Of a DNA stretch of 64,000 nucleotides, positions 16,588-25,210 are shown in pieces (position 1 is the first letter of the stretch; every line of letters starts with the position of its first letter). The position numbers were made by a program, and so were the translations under genes. This DNA is from Fimbriimonadaceae bacterium (lineage in GTDB: Bacteria > Armatimonadota > Fimbriimonadia > Fimbriimonadales > Fimbriimonadaceae): assembly GCA_019187105.1 (NCBI GenBank), contig JABAQM010000001.1:3006734-3070733 (forward strand), given 5' to 3'. The notes below the pieces were generated by a model. The model ran no database searches and was not told the DNA's origin. It saw only the letters and a list, made by a program, of their open reading frames with translations.

Positions 16588-17123
16588 GCCGCACCTGCGG
16601 TGGTCTCGACCGTGACCTTGTCATTTGTGTACACGCAGATCTCCGAGGCGATCGCCAGGGCGTGGCGGGCAATTTCCTCGGCAGAAAACTCGGTGTGGCG
16701 AAGCAGCGCCCTAGCCGCCGCAAGGGCATACGAGCCGCCGCTGCCGATACCGGCCACGTCATCATCCGGCTCGATCACGTTGCCGTCACCGCTAAGCAGA
16801 AGCAGGCATTCTTGGTCTGCGGCAACGATCATTGCATTGAGGTTGCGAAGGACTTTGTCGGTTCGCCAGTCCTTTGCGAACTCAACGGCCGATCGCCGGA
16901 GATTGCCATTGAACTGCTCAAGCTTGTGGTCGAGCCGCTCCAGAAGGGCCTGGCAATCCGCGACCGCACCGGCAAAGCCGCAAATCACGCCACCTGCGAG
17001 CTTCCGGACCTTCTTGGCGCCATGCTTGACGATGGCGGCATCGCCCAGGGTGACCTGGCCATCGGCTGCAATGGCGGTAACTCCGTTGCGTCGCACGCCA
17101 ATGACGGTTGTGGATCTGGTCAC
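16584..17123 (-). CDS. hslV: ATP-dependent protease subunit HslV
   Basis: A 179-aa proteolytic subunit of the HslUV (ClpYQ) protease. After MTRS the sequence TTVIGVRRNG aligns with the mature N-terminus, so the catalytic Thr would be residue 5 and needs removal of four residues. Further family segments are ADGQVTLGDAAIVKHGAKKVRKL, GGVICGFAGAVADCQAL, SAVEFAKDWRTDKVLRNLNAM and GSGGSYALAAARALL. Length is normal. Start is GTG 17123. The partner ATPase HslU is not in this window; it usually sits next to hslV, so it is either elsewhere or replaced by another unfoldase. It heads an operon with glnB and a transposase-like gene and is divergent from a histidine kinase 66 bp away. Confidence 0.96.
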   Translation of the reverse strand: MTRSTTVIGVRRNGVTAIAADGQVTLGDAAIVKHGAKKVRKLAGGVICGFAGAVADCQALLERLDHKLEQFNGNLRRSAVEFAKDWRTDKVLRNLNAMIVAADQECLLLLSGDGNVIEPDDDVAGIGSGGSYALAAARALLRHTEFSAEEIARHALAIASEICVYTNDKVTVETTAGAA

Positions 17124-17189
17124 GACCAGCAGTTTACTGATTCCGGATCGTTCAGCACGATCGGTATGTTGTGAGGTTCCCTATGCGAC

Positions 17190-18434
17190 GTGGACCGCAT
17201 GGGATGGCTACGCTTGGGGTCGCTTGTCGCGCTGGCGATAGCCATTATTGGTGCCCTCGTCTCGCCATCCTTTGGTTTGCCCGCCCTGGTCGTCGTATCG
17301 GTATTGGCTACTGCTCTGGCCGCGCGGATGATGTTTGTAGCGCAGAGGTCGGAACAAGTTGCTCGAATGGCTTCCGCTCGCGCCGACATGGCTGAGGACG
17401 AGTCGCGCCACCAACAGGAGATTGTCGACACGTTTGCCGACGGCCTTGACCTCGCGCTATTCCTTTGCGACTCCAAGGGTTCGGTTCTGTTTGCCAATGA
17501 GAGGGCGACAACCGTATTTCGATACCCAGATCCGAGCGGTCGCTCCATTCTCGCCGTAACGCTGTCGTCAGACGTCGAACGACTGGCCCTGTCCGCACTG
17601 GCCGAGGACCAGACCGTTCAGCAGGAGGTCACTTTCCACTATCCAGACGAGCGAACGGGAATTGTAAGGGCATGGCCGGATCGCACGAACCTCGGCAGGG
17701 TCTTTCTGAGCATCCTGGATGTTACGGAGCTTCGTCGCCTCGAGCGGGTGCGCAGGGACTTTGTCGCCAACGTATCCCATGAGTTGCGGACGCCCATCAC
17801 GATGATTCGGGCGATGGCCGAGACACTGCAAGATGACAGGGGTGCGGATCCTGAACTCGCAGACCGCTATCTTGGCCGAATCGTCAGTGAAGTCGACCGG
17901 CTGACCCACGTGATATCCGACCTGCTGACGCTTAGCACAGCGGAATCGGGGACTGCCGAGCGTCGAAGCTGCGACCTCGTGGAAATCGTCCGAGCCGTCC
18001 TCGGGCAGTTTCAAGAACGATTCGACGAAAAGGGATTGGAACTGCGCACAAAGCTTCCTGAACGTGTTTTCGTTCTCGCGAACCCTCCACAGATAACCCA
18101 AGTCCTGATGAACCTCGTCGAGAATGCACTGAATTACACCACCGACGGTCACGTGCTTGTGACTGTAGGCGAGGAGAAGGGGTTTGCCACCGCGACGGTG
18201 GAGGACACGGGAATAGGAATTGCCAGCGACCAGGTGTCGAGGATTTTTGAACGCTTCTACCGGGTCGATTCGGCGAGGGCTAGGGCCCCAGGGACCGGCT
18301 TAGGGTTGAGCATCGTGAAGCATATTGTCGAATCCCACGGTGGGACCGTCGAGCTTGAGAGCGACTTCAATCGCGGAAGCAAGTTCACGATCAAGCTGCC
18401 CCTTGCTAAGGAGTTGGAACCGCCCTCGCACTAA
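17190..18434 (+). CDS. membrane sensor histidine kinase, PhoR-like
   Basis: A protein of 414 aa. Two membrane helices (about 8-28 and 30-50) with almost no periplasmic loop, a PAS-like domain (about 80-180), then the kinase core: H box FVANVSHELRTP with the phospho-acceptor His197, N box MNLVENALNYT, G1 DTGIGI, F box IFERFYRVD and G2 GTGLGLSIVKHIVESHGG. The layout resembles PhoR. No response regulator gene is adjacent, so it is an orphan in this window; the stimulus is unknown and the short loop argues for sensing within the membrane or cytoplasm. Start GTG 17190 has GTGAGG upstream; ATG 17199 is an alternative. Its 3' end overlaps the convergent GHL10 gene by 29 bp. Confidence 0.92.
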   Translation: MDRMGWLRLGSLVALAIAIIGALVSPSFGLPALVVVSVLATALAARMMFVAQRSEQVARMASARADMAEDESRHQQEIVDTFADGLDLALFLCDSKGSVLFANERATTVFRYPDPSGRSILAVTLSSDVERLALSALAEDQTVQQEVTFHYPDERTGIVRAWPDRTNLGRVFLSILDVTELRRLERVRRDFVANVSHELRTPITMIRAMAETLQDDRGADPELADRYLGRIVSEVDRLTHVISDLLTLSTAESGTAERRSCDLVEIVRAVLGQFQERFDEKGLELRTKLPERVFVLANPPQITQVLMNLVENALNYTTDGHVLVTVGEEKGFATATVEDTGIGIASDQVSRIFERFYRVDSARARAPGTGLGLSIVKHIVESHGGTVELESDFNRGSKFTIKLPLAKELEPPSH

Positions 18435-19467
18435 AGTGCACATAGCCGGCAACCCCTGGTCGAGAAGCCACAATCCGCACTTGTTTGGCGATCTCGGCGT
18501 CCGATCGCTTGGAAGTGTAGAGGCCAGCTGCGACCTGGACTCGCTTCGGCACCGTTTCGCGCCACCAATCCAGCAGCGTCGAGAAGCTTTGCTTGCCGCC
18601 GTCAGGCCAGTAGAGCTGCGGAATCAAAACGTCACACCAGCCATTCTTTGCCCACCGAATGGGATCGGCCGCCAAGTCGTTATAGGCGTCGAGGTCGGCA
18701 TGAATCCCCTTTGGCAAGCCCGGCCGGTATATGCCAAATGGGCTAATGCTCACGATAGCGGTTGATCGGGCCGCCTTGACTGAAGCGTATAGCCGCCGGA
18801 CAAACTCGTCGATGTTGCGTCGGCGCCAGCCCAGATGATCGAGCTTGCCGCCCCGCTTTCGGTATTGCACGAACCGATCCTTGTCTGGGAATGGTGCGCC
18901 CTTCGCGGGGTACGGATAGAAGTAGTCGTCAATGTGGATTCCGGCGATGCCATACCGCCGAACCAGGTCGACCGCTACCGCAACGGCCCGGTCCCGAACA
19001 ACAGGGCTTGAAGGATCGAACCACAGGAGTTTGCCGTAGGGAAGTGCCGCCTGAGGCTCCTGCATGGCCAGGTGATTCGGCGACAGCGGCCCCGGTGCGC
19101 TCGGGTGCTTTGCCCGGAAAGGGTTGATCCAAGCGTGAACCCGCATGCCATTTTGGCTGGCGTAGGCCACGACCTCGGTTAGGGGGTCCCATGCCGTCGT
19201 AGGTGGCACACCCTGGCGACCGGTGAGGTACTCGCTCCAAGGCTCGGTGGGGCTTTCGTAAAGCGCATCACCCGCCGGCCGCACCTGGAAAAACAGGTCG
19301 GTTAATCGAGCCTCGCCGCAGCGGTCCAGCAGCTTCACCAGCGCAGCACGCTGCTTCGCGACGGCATATACGCCCTTTGGTGGCCAGTCGACGTGATCGA
19401 CGGTGGCGATCCACGCTCCGCGGATCATCGGGGTCGTCAAGACGGCGCCGAGGAGAGCCGACATCAT
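18406..19467 (-). CDS. GHL10/DUF187 family glycosyl hydrolase-like protein
   Basis: A 353-aa protein of the YngK-like family-10 glycosylhydrolase group (GHL10). Typical segments: RGAWIATVDHVDWPP at the start, LFFQVRPAGDALY, HAWINPFRA, and GIAGIHIDDYFYPYP with the acidic pair expected on a barrel strand, then VSISPFGIYR and DVLIPQLYWP. The family is thought to hydrolyse envelope or extracellular polysaccharides, but few members are characterised. The N-terminus MMSALLGAVLTTP is weakly hydrophobic, so export is possible but not convincing. I choose ATG 19467; TACCGT lies 6 nt upstream. It shares a very short divergent promoter region with the DUF2993 gene at 19492. Confidence 0.85.
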   Translation of the reverse strand: MMSALLGAVLTTPMIRGAWIATVDHVDWPPKGVYAVAKQRAALVKLLDRCGEARLTDLFFQVRPAGDALYESPTEPWSEYLTGRQGVPPTTAWDPLTEVVAYASQNGMRVHAWINPFRAKHPSAPGPLSPNHLAMQEPQAALPYGKLLWFDPSSPVVRDRAVAVAVDLVRRYGIAGIHIDDYFYPYPAKGAPFPDKDRFVQYRKRGGKLDHLGWRRRNIDEFVRRLYASVKAARSTAIVSISPFGIYRPGLPKGIHADLDAYNDLAADPIRWAKNGWCDVLIPQLYWPDGGKQSFSTLLDWWRETVPKRVQVAAGLYTSKRSDAEIAKQVRIVASRPGVAGYVHFSARAVPTP

Positions 19468-19473
19468 GGACAA

Positions 19474-19483
19474 ACGGTACCCT
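19474..19483. promoter_or_regulatory. overlapping divergent -10-like elements
   Basis: GGTACC at this site yields TACCGT on the reverse strand (19479-19474), 6 nt from ATG 19467, and TACCCT on the forward strand (19478-19483), 8 nt from ATG 19492. The two hexamers share two base pairs. Only 24 bp separate the two start codons. Confidence 0.4.
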
Positions 19484-19491
19484 CGAAGCCA

Positions 19492-20007
19492 ATGGTCGGA
19501 CCCTTCGTTCTCGACAAGCTAACTGCAAAGCTTGACGGCTTCACGCTTCCGATGGGGCTCACGGTTGACGAAGGGTGGATCGAAGCGGTCGGCGCCAACG
19601 TTTCGGCCGACGGGCAGTGGTCGGTCTCTTCGCCGGCAAGCGTACGCCTGAGGATTTCACCGCTGGCGGTCGCGGACTACCTCAATCGCACCTCCCCGGG
19701 GGGACTAAGGCAAGTTCAGGTCGCAATCGACAACGGCCTGATGGTCATTGACGGCAAGATTCGGCTGCTGTTGGAGATTAGCGCCACGGCACGGTGCTCA
19801 CTTGAGATCCGTGACTCAAAGGAGCTTCACGTCGTGCTTGAGAGCGTCGACGTTGGCGGAGTTGGTGCCAAGGGCTTGGTTGAAAGCCAGATCGCTAAAG
19901 TCAATCCCCTATTTGACGTGCGGGACCTTCCGATTTCAGTCACGCTGACGAACGTTGACATCCGCGACGATGGGGTTCACCTCAGCGGGGAAGTGTCCCC
20001 GAAATGA
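19492..20007 (+). CDS. DUF2993 (LmeA-like) protein
   Basis: A 171-aa beta-rich protein without signal peptide. Features matching the DUF2993/LmeA lipid-binding family are SVSSPASVRLRISPLAVADYL, VQVAIDNGLMVIDGKIRLL, KVNPLFDVRDLPISVTLTNVDIRDDGVHLSGEV. The last segment, with NPLFDV-LP near the end and a final GVHLSG strand, is the most typical. Mycobacterial LmeA is a periplasmic phospholipid-binding protein; cyanobacterial relatives are uncharacterised, and this copy lacks an export signal. The ATG at 19492 is the only start that avoids the divergent gene. It overlaps the following GNAT gene by 4 bp, so the two are probably one operon. Function unknown beyond possible lipid binding. Confidence 0.75.
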   Translation: MVGPFVLDKLTAKLDGFTLPMGLTVDEGWIEAVGANVSADGQWSVSSPASVRLRISPLAVADYLNRTSPGGLRQVQVAIDNGLMVIDGKIRLLLEISATARCSLEIRDSKELHVVLESVDVGGVGAKGLVESQIAKVNPLFDVRDLPISVTLTNVDIRDDGVHLSGEVSPK

Positions 20008-20519
20008 TAGTGACGATTCGGCCCTACCGGCCAGATTCCTCAATCGACACCTTGACGGAGATGATTCGCCAAGCCTATGGTGACTTGGCCGACCGGGGTT
20101 TGAGGTTTTGGGCGACCCACCAGTCGTCTCAGGACACGATCGAACGAATCGACCGCGGCATCTGCTGGGTTGCGTGGTCGGAGGACCACCCGGTGGGAAC
20201 CTTGACCTACTATCCTGCCGCCTCGACATCGGGCTGCGACTGGTACGACCGCGCCGATGTATCGGCGTTTGGCCAGTTCGCGGTCGCCCATGAGCACCGG
20301 GGGACAGGACTTGGTGACCGCCTGATCCAGCTCGCCATTAACCAGGCGAACGCAGACGGGGCCGGCGAGCTTGCCCTCGATACCGCTGAGCCTGCCGAAT
20401 GGCTCATCAACTACTACGCCCAGCGAGGTTTTCGGTTTATACAATTCGTCCGATGGGAGGCTGTCAACTACCGTTCGGTTGTGATGAGCCGCAGCCTTAA
20501 GCCAGATGGATCGGACTAG
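20004..20519 (+). CDS. GNAT family N-acetyltransferase
   Basis: A 171-aa acetyltransferase. The acetyl-CoA-binding motif A is visible as FAVAHEHRGTGLGDRLIQLAI (about 92-112), preceded by the beta strands VAWSEDHPVGTLTYY, and the C-terminal part contains ELALDTAEPAEWLINYYAQRGFRFIQ, the usual motif B. The acceptor cannot be inferred: GNAT enzymes modify amino acids, polyamines, antibiotics or proteins. Start ATG 20004 overlaps the stop of the DUF2993 gene (ATGA), a translational coupling arrangement. Its 3' end overlaps the convergent unknown gene at 20497 by 23 bp. Fold assignment is secure. Confidence 0.9.
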   Translation: MIVTIRPYRPDSSIDTLTEMIRQAYGDLADRGLRFWATHQSSQDTIERIDRGICWVAWSEDHPVGTLTYYPAASTSGCDWYDRADVSAFGQFAVAHEHRGTGLGDRLIQLAINQANADGAGELALDTAEPAEWLINYYAQRGFRFIQFVRWEAVNYRSVVMSRSLKPDGSD

Positions 20520-21027
20520 CAACGGCTGCGACCCGAATGGGTCGCAGGTTGGTGTCGCAGCCCGCATCGTTTTCCCCAACCAAGAACGGAAGGCGGATCG
20601 AAAGATCGTCAACCGCAAAGAGCTTGCCCCCTTCGTCGCAGCAGCGCCCGATGGCGATCGATGGACAAGATCGATCCGGCTCCTTGGCGGTAAATCGAAT
20701 GTTATCGATAATCACAGAGTCCCATGCGCCAAAAGGCCTGCCTCCCGGATGGCTGCAGCAGATTAGCGCGGCACGAGCCACCTGTAGGGCCTGAACCGGC
20801 AACAATCGGGGATCCCCCTCAACCAGAAAGATCGCCTGTTCGGGATCCAGCTCGCCCACCAGACTCTCCACCTTGACATAGAGGTCGAGGCTGTCGGCGC
20901 CGGAGAACAGGCCTCCTTGTCCGACCGCCTCCGCTTGTACGGCAACCGCCATCGTGCGAAGATCGGGAATATACGCTGCCCCCGATGGATGCAAAATCAC
21001 GGCTTTGTCAGCGAGCTCGAACGTCAT
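20497..21027 (-). CDS. hypothetical protein, 176 aa
   Basis: I do not recognise this protein. It is soluble, with five Cys in the second half (CC, then single Cys in RSCPSIA, GRCCD and DAGCDTN segments), and starts MTFELADKAVILHPSGAAYIPD. There is no signal peptide or membrane segment. The start ATG at 21027 lies only 24 bp from the divergent secreted protein at 21052; the 3' end overlaps the GNAT gene by 23 bp. Codon use resembles its neighbours and the opposite strand has no better candidate here, so the frame is probably real. Function unknown. Confidence 0.6.
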   Translation of the reverse strand: MTFELADKAVILHPSGAAYIPDLRTMAVAVQAEAVGQGGLFSGADSLDLYVKVESLVGELDPEQAIFLVEGDPRLLPVQALQVARAALICCSHPGGRPFGAWDSVIIDNIRFTAKEPDRSCPSIAIGRCCDEGGKLFAVDDLSIRLPFLVGENDAGCDTNLRPIRVAAVASPIHLA

Positions 21028-21051
21028 CGCCGGGTAAAACCTCTTAAGTCC

Positions 21052-21864
21052 ATGCCACCCCTCCTTCGCAATCGTATCCTAACCGCGGTTGCGATCATCC
21101 ACCTGATTTCCACATCCTTTGCCCAATCCAGCGACAAGCTGGCCGATCCGCCACTGGATCGCACGGGGGAAAAAGAGCTTCGCCAGATCTTTCAGGACTT
21201 CGGAAAGCTGAAGTCTCTTGAAGTTTCCTTGATACAGTGGACACGTGAAGTCGCCGAGGGGCCGGATTACTTGGACCATTCTCTTGACTTATGGTACGGA
21301 GGCGGCACACGATTTCGCGTCGACTACATGAGCATGTGGGGGGATGGATTCCGCGTCTGGTCCGACGGGGTTGTCTTTGTACGCGATTCATTCGAGATGC
21401 CGCAACGGTTGACTCTGATGGATGCCCAGCAGGCGATCGACTCGATGTTGTTCCAATTGGCGCCGGGCGGTCAGGCTGGAAGTCTCCTTTACGTTATGCT
21501 CGATGGCGAACGGGGCTTTGGGCGTACCGTCGACGAGAAGACGCCGATTTTTGTTCGTGACCTGGCGGACGGGCGGAGATCCATCGAGTTCGTCGCAAAG
21601 CAGCAGGGAGCCACCCAACTCATCCTCGCCGACGTACAAGGTGCAACGCGAGTGGTTGAGATTCGTTTTGACAATCGACGGAATCGGGAAGGCGTTGCAC
21701 CGCTTAAGGCCAAGTGGTTCGATGCCCCGGACCACCCCATCGTCATTCAGCGGATCGACTATCGGGGTGTGAACGGCCGAGTCAATGGAAAGCTGTTCGA
21801 TACCAACGTTGGCCAGGGCGCGGCCGTTGACGACCGCCGCAAGAAAAAGACCGCAACCCGGTAG
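21052..21864 (+). CDS. secreted protein of unknown function (LolA-like architecture possible)
   Basis: A 270-aa protein with a signal peptide (MPPLLRNRILTAVAIIHLISTSFAQ). The mature part begins with a helical RQIFQDFGKLKSLEVSLIQWTR stretch followed by alternating beta strands (LDLWYGGGTRFRVDYMSMWG, FRVWSDGVVFVRDS). The order of helix then antiparallel sheet, with a question-mark-like reading of substrate-free outer membrane carrier proteins, recalls LolA/LolB folds, but I see no diagnostic motif, so this is a weak guess. The C-terminal tail is basic (DDRRKKKTATR). ATG 21052 is chosen for the signal peptide. The next secreted gene follows 49 bp downstream on the same strand. Confidence 0.65.
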   Translation: MPPLLRNRILTAVAIIHLISTSFAQSSDKLADPPLDRTGEKELRQIFQDFGKLKSLEVSLIQWTREVAEGPDYLDHSLDLWYGGGTRFRVDYMSMWGDGFRVWSDGVVFVRDSFEMPQRLTLMDAQQAIDSMLFQLAPGGQAGSLLYVMLDGERGFGRTVDEKTPIFVRDLADGRRSIEFVAKQQGATQLILADVQGATRVVEIRFDNRRNREGVAPLKAKWFDAPDHPIVIQRIDYRGVNGRVNGKLFDTNVGQGAAVDDRRKKKTATR

Positions 21865-21884
21865 TAGACGCCTTCGTAGGCGAT

Positions 21885-21904
21885 CTCACAGCAGAGGCTG
21901 TGAG
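21885..21904 (+). promoter_or_regulatory. hairpin overlapping a ribosome binding site
   Basis: CTCACAGC (21885-21892) and GCTGTGAG (21897-21904) form a perfect 8-bp stem with a 4-nt AGAG loop. The Shine-Dalgarno GAGGAG (21902-21907) of the gene at 21914 begins inside the stem, so the hairpin could limit translation or mark an RNA end. Confidence 0.5.
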
Positions 21905-21913
21905 GAGCATTTC

Positions 21914-22582
21914 ATGAAGCACTTCGCCGTTCTAGGAAGCATATTGCTAGCGTTTGGCGCATCCGCGCTTGTAGGGCAGGAAAAGGTCAACCTGAAACGC
22001 ACCTACAAGCAGGACGACAAGGCGAGCTACAAGCTGTCCATCAAGTCGGAAGGATCGATGGACTTCAAGGTTAACGGGCGCCTGCTGACCAAGGTGATCT
22101 CCGTCAAGGAAGCGACCGCGGAAATCGAAGCCACCATCAAGGAGCTCAAGATCGAGGGGCTGCCATCTGCACCAGATACTTCGGGAGACGTCGTCAAGAA
22201 AGACACCTTCGACTCCAAGTCGATGCCGCAGAACCTAGAATTTGAGGAAGCCGCGATCGGCTTCGTCGTCCAAGCCATCTTGAGCGTCTTGCCGGACAAG
22301 GAAGTTGCGACGGCCGGCGACTTCAAAATCAACTGGACGTCAAAGGACGGAAAAGTAAGCTTCGTTGGCGATGGAAAGCTCGTCGAACTCGGCGAGAAGG
22401 GCGGCGCGAAGGCGTTCAAGGTGCGTCGAACCATGGACGTCGAGAACGGACAGGGTGAACCTGCGAAGGTCAAGGTCGAGTCATGGCACGCCGTTGCTGA
22501 CGGTCGGCTGATCGAGGGAGATGGGACCGTAGAAGTCGAAGGTATGACGGTCAAGATCAGTCTTGCCCCCGACAAGAATTAG
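21914..22582 (+). CDS. secreted protein of unknown function, 222 aa
   Basis: A 222-aa protein with a clear signal peptide (MKHFAVLGSILLAFGASALVGQ). The mature part is Lys/Glu/Val-rich and beta-strand-like, beginning KVNLKRTYKQDDKASYKLSIKSEGSMDF and including DFKINWTSKDGKVSFVGDGKL. This resembles DUF6263-like proteins seen in planctomycetes and armatimonads, but I cannot confirm that family. GAGGAG lies 6 nt before the ATG and is partly folded in a hairpin at 21885-21904. It converges with guaB, overlapping by 4 bp. Likely periplasmic; function unknown. Confidence 0.75.
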   Translation: MKHFAVLGSILLAFGASALVGQEKVNLKRTYKQDDKASYKLSIKSEGSMDFKVNGRLLTKVISVKEATAEIEATIKELKIEGLPSAPDTSGDVVKKDTFDSKSMPQNLEFEEAAIGFVVQAILSVLPDKEVATAGDFKINWTSKDGKVSFVGDGKLVELGEKGGAKAFKVRRTMDVENGQGEPAKVKVESWHAVADGRLIEGDGTVEVEGMTVKISLAPDKN

Positions 22583-24063
22583 TCGGTATCCGACGAAGCG
22601 AAGGGGCTGCTGTAATTGGGCGGCTCCTTCGTAATCCAAACGTCATGCGGATGACTTTCGCGCAGGCCAGCGTTGGTGATGCGGCAGAACTCCGCGCTAT
22701 CCCTTAACTCCTGAAGGTTCTTGGCACCGGCGTAACCCATACCGGAGCGGAGCCCACCGATGATCTGGTCCATGGAGTCGGAGAGCGCCCCTTTGAACGG
22801 TACTCGTCCCTCAACTCCTTCAGGGACAATCACACCGCCCGCTTCCTTCACCTGCAGGTATCGATCGCTCGAGCCCTGCTTCATTGCTCCCATCGAACCC
22901 ATTCCACGATAGACCTTGTAGGCGCGATTTCGGTAGATTTCGATCTCACCGGGGCTCTCCTCGCAGCCGGCGAACATATTGCCCATCATCACACAGCTCG
23001 CCCCTGCCGCAAGGCATTTCACGACGTCGCCGCTGGTGCGGATTCCTCCATCGGCAATCGTTGGAATGCCGAGTTTATGCGCCTCGTCGCAACACTCAAG
23101 GACGGCGGTGAACTGGGGCACGCCGACTCCGGCGACCACGCGCGTGGTGCAGATGGAGCCTGCGCCGATGCCGACTCGAAGAGCGTCCGCGCCCAGTGCG
23201 GCAAGATCTCTCACGCTTTCGCGTGTGGCGACGTTTCCGGCCACGATCTTGAGGTTCGGCAGCTTGTCCTTGAGTAACTTGACGCAGTTCATCACGCCTG
23301 CACTGTGCCCGTGTGCCGCGTCGATCACGACAAAGTCGACGCCGGCATCGTAGAGCGCCCTTGCCCGCTCGACGGGCTCCCGCAAAGCGCCGATTGCCGC
23401 TCCCACCACGAGCCGTCCTTTTTGGTCCTTGGTTGCATGCGGATGCTGCTTGACTTTGAGGATGTCTTTGATGGTAATAAGTCCCTGAAGCCTGCCCTCG
23501 CCATCAACGATGGGAAGCTTCTCGATTCGGTGTTCGGCGAGGATATGTTCAGCCTGATCCAGCGTCGTGCCGACGCTCGTGGTGATGAGATTCTTGCTCG
23601 TCATCCGCTCCTGGATGGGCTTGGTGAAATCGGTCTCGAAGCGGATATCGCGGTTCGTCAATATTCCGACCAAATGACCCGCCTCGTCAACGATCGGAAC
23701 GCCACTGATATGGAACCGCTCCATCAGGTTTAGGGCATCGCGGATCGTCTTGTCCGCCGTCAGCTTGATTGGATTGCTGATAACGCCATGCTCTGAACGT
23801 TTGACCCGGTCGACCTCTTCAGCCTGACGATCGATGGGCATATTGCGGTGGATGACACCGACTCCGCCTTCCCGCGCGATCGCAATCGCCAACCGGGCTT
23901 CGGTAACCGTGTCCATCGGGGCCGACACGACGGGGATGCGAAGCGTGATGCCGGCCAGGAATGGGGATGAAGTATCGACTTCACTGGGTAGGACTTCCGT
24001 CTTCTTGGGGAGTAGGAGAACATCGTCGAAGCTTAAGCCTTCGCGGAAGTTTGGAGTTCCCAT
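22579..24063 (-). CDS. guaB: IMP dehydrogenase
   Basis: A 494-aa enzyme converting IMP to XMP with NAD, the rate-limiting step to GMP. The barrel is interrupted by two CBS domains (about 95-210) that bind adenine nucleotides. The catalytic loop [20 protein letters not shown] holds Cys305, and the flap follows with [10 protein letters not shown]. The N-terminus [24 protein letters not shown] is typical. Full length. CATAAT lies 6 nt before the ATG at 24063, with no Shine-Dalgarno visible. The gene is divergent from the DUF2961 gene, with 32-41 bp between start codons. guaA and hpt, also serving GMP supply, are elsewhere in the window. Confidence 0.98.
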   Translation of the reverse strand: MGTPNFREGLSFDDVLLLPKKTEVLPSEVDTSSPFLAGITLRIPVVSAPMDTVTEARLAIAIAREGGVGVIHRNMPIDRQAEEVDRVKRSEHGVISNPIKLTADKTIRDALNLMERFHISGVPIVDEAGHLVGILTNRDIRFETDFTKPIQERMTSKNLITTSVGTTLDQAEHILAEHRIEKLPIVDGEGRLQGLITIKDILKVKQHPHATKDQKGRLVVGAAIGALREPVERARALYDAGVDFVVIDAAHGHSAGVMNCVKLLKDKLPNLKIVAGNVATRESVRDLAALGADALRVGIGAGSICTTRVVAGVGVPQFTAVLECCDEAHKLGIPTIADGGIRTSGDVVKCLAAGASCVMMGNMFAGCEESPGEIEIYRNRAYKVYRGMGSMGAMKQGSSDRYLQVKEAGGVIVPEGVEGRVPFKGALSDSMDQIIGGLRSGMGYAGAKNLQELRDSAEFCRITNAGLRESHPHDVWITKEPPNYSSPFASSDTD

Positions 24064-24069
24064 TTACGA

Positions 24070-24097
24070 ATTATGACAGGTCGCCGACGGCTAGAAT
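24070..24097. promoter_or_regulatory. compact divergent promoter region, guaB and DUF2961 gene
   Basis: Reverse CATAAT (24075-24070) lies 6 nt from the guaB ATG; forward TAGAAT (24092-24097) lies 7 nt from ATG 24105. Neither gene has a Shine-Dalgarno sequence in the gap. The -35 elements are not obvious. Confidence 0.4.
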
Positions 24098-25166
24098 GGA
24101 CCCTATGCCGCTCTCCGAGCTTCCCGTTTTGCGCAGCTATCGATCTTGCCGTGCCAGCAGCTACGACCGTGACGGCAACAACAGCGATTGGTGGGTGATC
24201 GAGCCCGGATCCAGCCGTGATCTGATGGTCGCTAAACTCCCGGGTTGCGTACGGCACATTTGGATGACCGTGGGGGGTGACGACCTCTTTACACGGCGTG
24301 CCGTGCTGCGAATGTGGTGGGACGGCGAGGACGATCCCAGCGTTGAAACTCCGTTCGGTGACTTCTTTGGGATGGGTCACGGCGTGATGCGCAACTTCGT
24401 CTCAGCACCCCTGCAAATGAGCCCGCAAGACGGTCGGGGAATGAACTCGTGGTGGCCGATGCCGTTCGATCGCGCCAGGATCGCGCTCGAGAACCAAGGC
24501 CCGGATCCGATCAATGTCTACTTCTACATTGATTTCGAGTCCTATCCGAAAGACTTTCAGCACCCCGAAGGCACGGCACGCTTTCATGCGCAATGGCGCA
24601 GAGAGAACCCCACAGAAGGTTGGCTGACGGAGAAGCTCGACGACCAGAATCTCTGGGACGTTTGGAGCCGCAAGCCGAACCTGGACGGCGACGACAACTA
24701 CGTGATCCTGGAGGCCAAAGGAAGCGGAATCTACTGCGGTTGCCACCTGGACGTCGATTGCTTTCAGCGGCAAGGCAACGATTGGTACGGGGAAGGCGAT
24801 GACATGATCTTCGTCGATGGCGAGCCATGGCCGCCCGGACTCCATGGCACGGGAACCGAGGATTATTTCAACACGGCATTCTGTCCTCGGGAAATCTATC
24901 ATGCTCCGTACCACGGGGTCACCATGTACTCTGGCAACAGCGAGTGGCCCTGGAAGGGAAAGAACAGCCTGTATCGGTACCACATCCTCGACCCGATCCG
25001 GTTCAACGAGAGCGTTAGGGTAACGATCGAGCACGGGCACGCCAACAAGCTCAGCAATGACTACTCCAGCACGGCGTACTGGTACCAGTTGGAACCGCAC
25101 CTGAAGTTTCCAGCCCTGCCGCCTGTTGAAGCGCGGATGCCGCGACCCTCCGAGCAACGATTTTAG
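24096..25166 (+). CDS. DUF2961 protein (GH172-type glycosidase family)
   Basis: A protein of about 356 aa in the DUF2961 family, recently classed as GH172, whose characterised members act on difructose dianhydride or on D-arabinofuranosides. Segments: RASSYDRDGNNSDWW at the start, PGCVRHIWMT, TPFGDFFGMGHG, SWWPMPFDRARI, FYIDFESYP, and GDDMIFVDGEPWPPGLHGTGTEDYFNTAF, with HGTGTEDYF a strong family mark. No signal peptide is evident, so the enzyme seems cytoplasmic or exported by another route. ATG 24096 gives MDPMPLSEL; ATG 24105 is a good alternative because TAGAAT lies exactly 7 nt upstream. Substrate unknown. Confidence 0.9.
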   Translation: MDPMPLSELPVLRSYRSCRASSYDRDGNNSDWWVIEPGSSRDLMVAKLPGCVRHIWMTVGGDDLFTRRAVLRMWWDGEDDPSVETPFGDFFGMGHGVMRNFVSAPLQMSPQDGRGMNSWWPMPFDRARIALENQGPDPINVYFYIDFESYPKDFQHPEGTARFHAQWRRENPTEGWLTEKLDDQNLWDVWSRKPNLDGDDNYVILEAKGSGIYCGCHLDVDCFQRQGNDWYGEGDDMIFVDGEPWPPGLHGTGTEDYFNTAFCPREIYHAPYHGVTMYSGNSEWPWKGKNSLYRYHILDPIRFNESVRVTIEHGHANKLSNDYSSTAYWYQLEPHLKFPALPPVEARMPRPSEQRF

Positions 25167-25210
25167 GCCTTGCCGGAACCCGTTGATATACTGGTGCTAA
25201 GGAGCTTGCT

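Noticed and set aside
16471-17241. 256-codon forward frame opposite hslV and glnB
   Set aside because: Ser/Arg/Ala-rich low-complexity translation, typical of a shadow; both reverse genes are certain.
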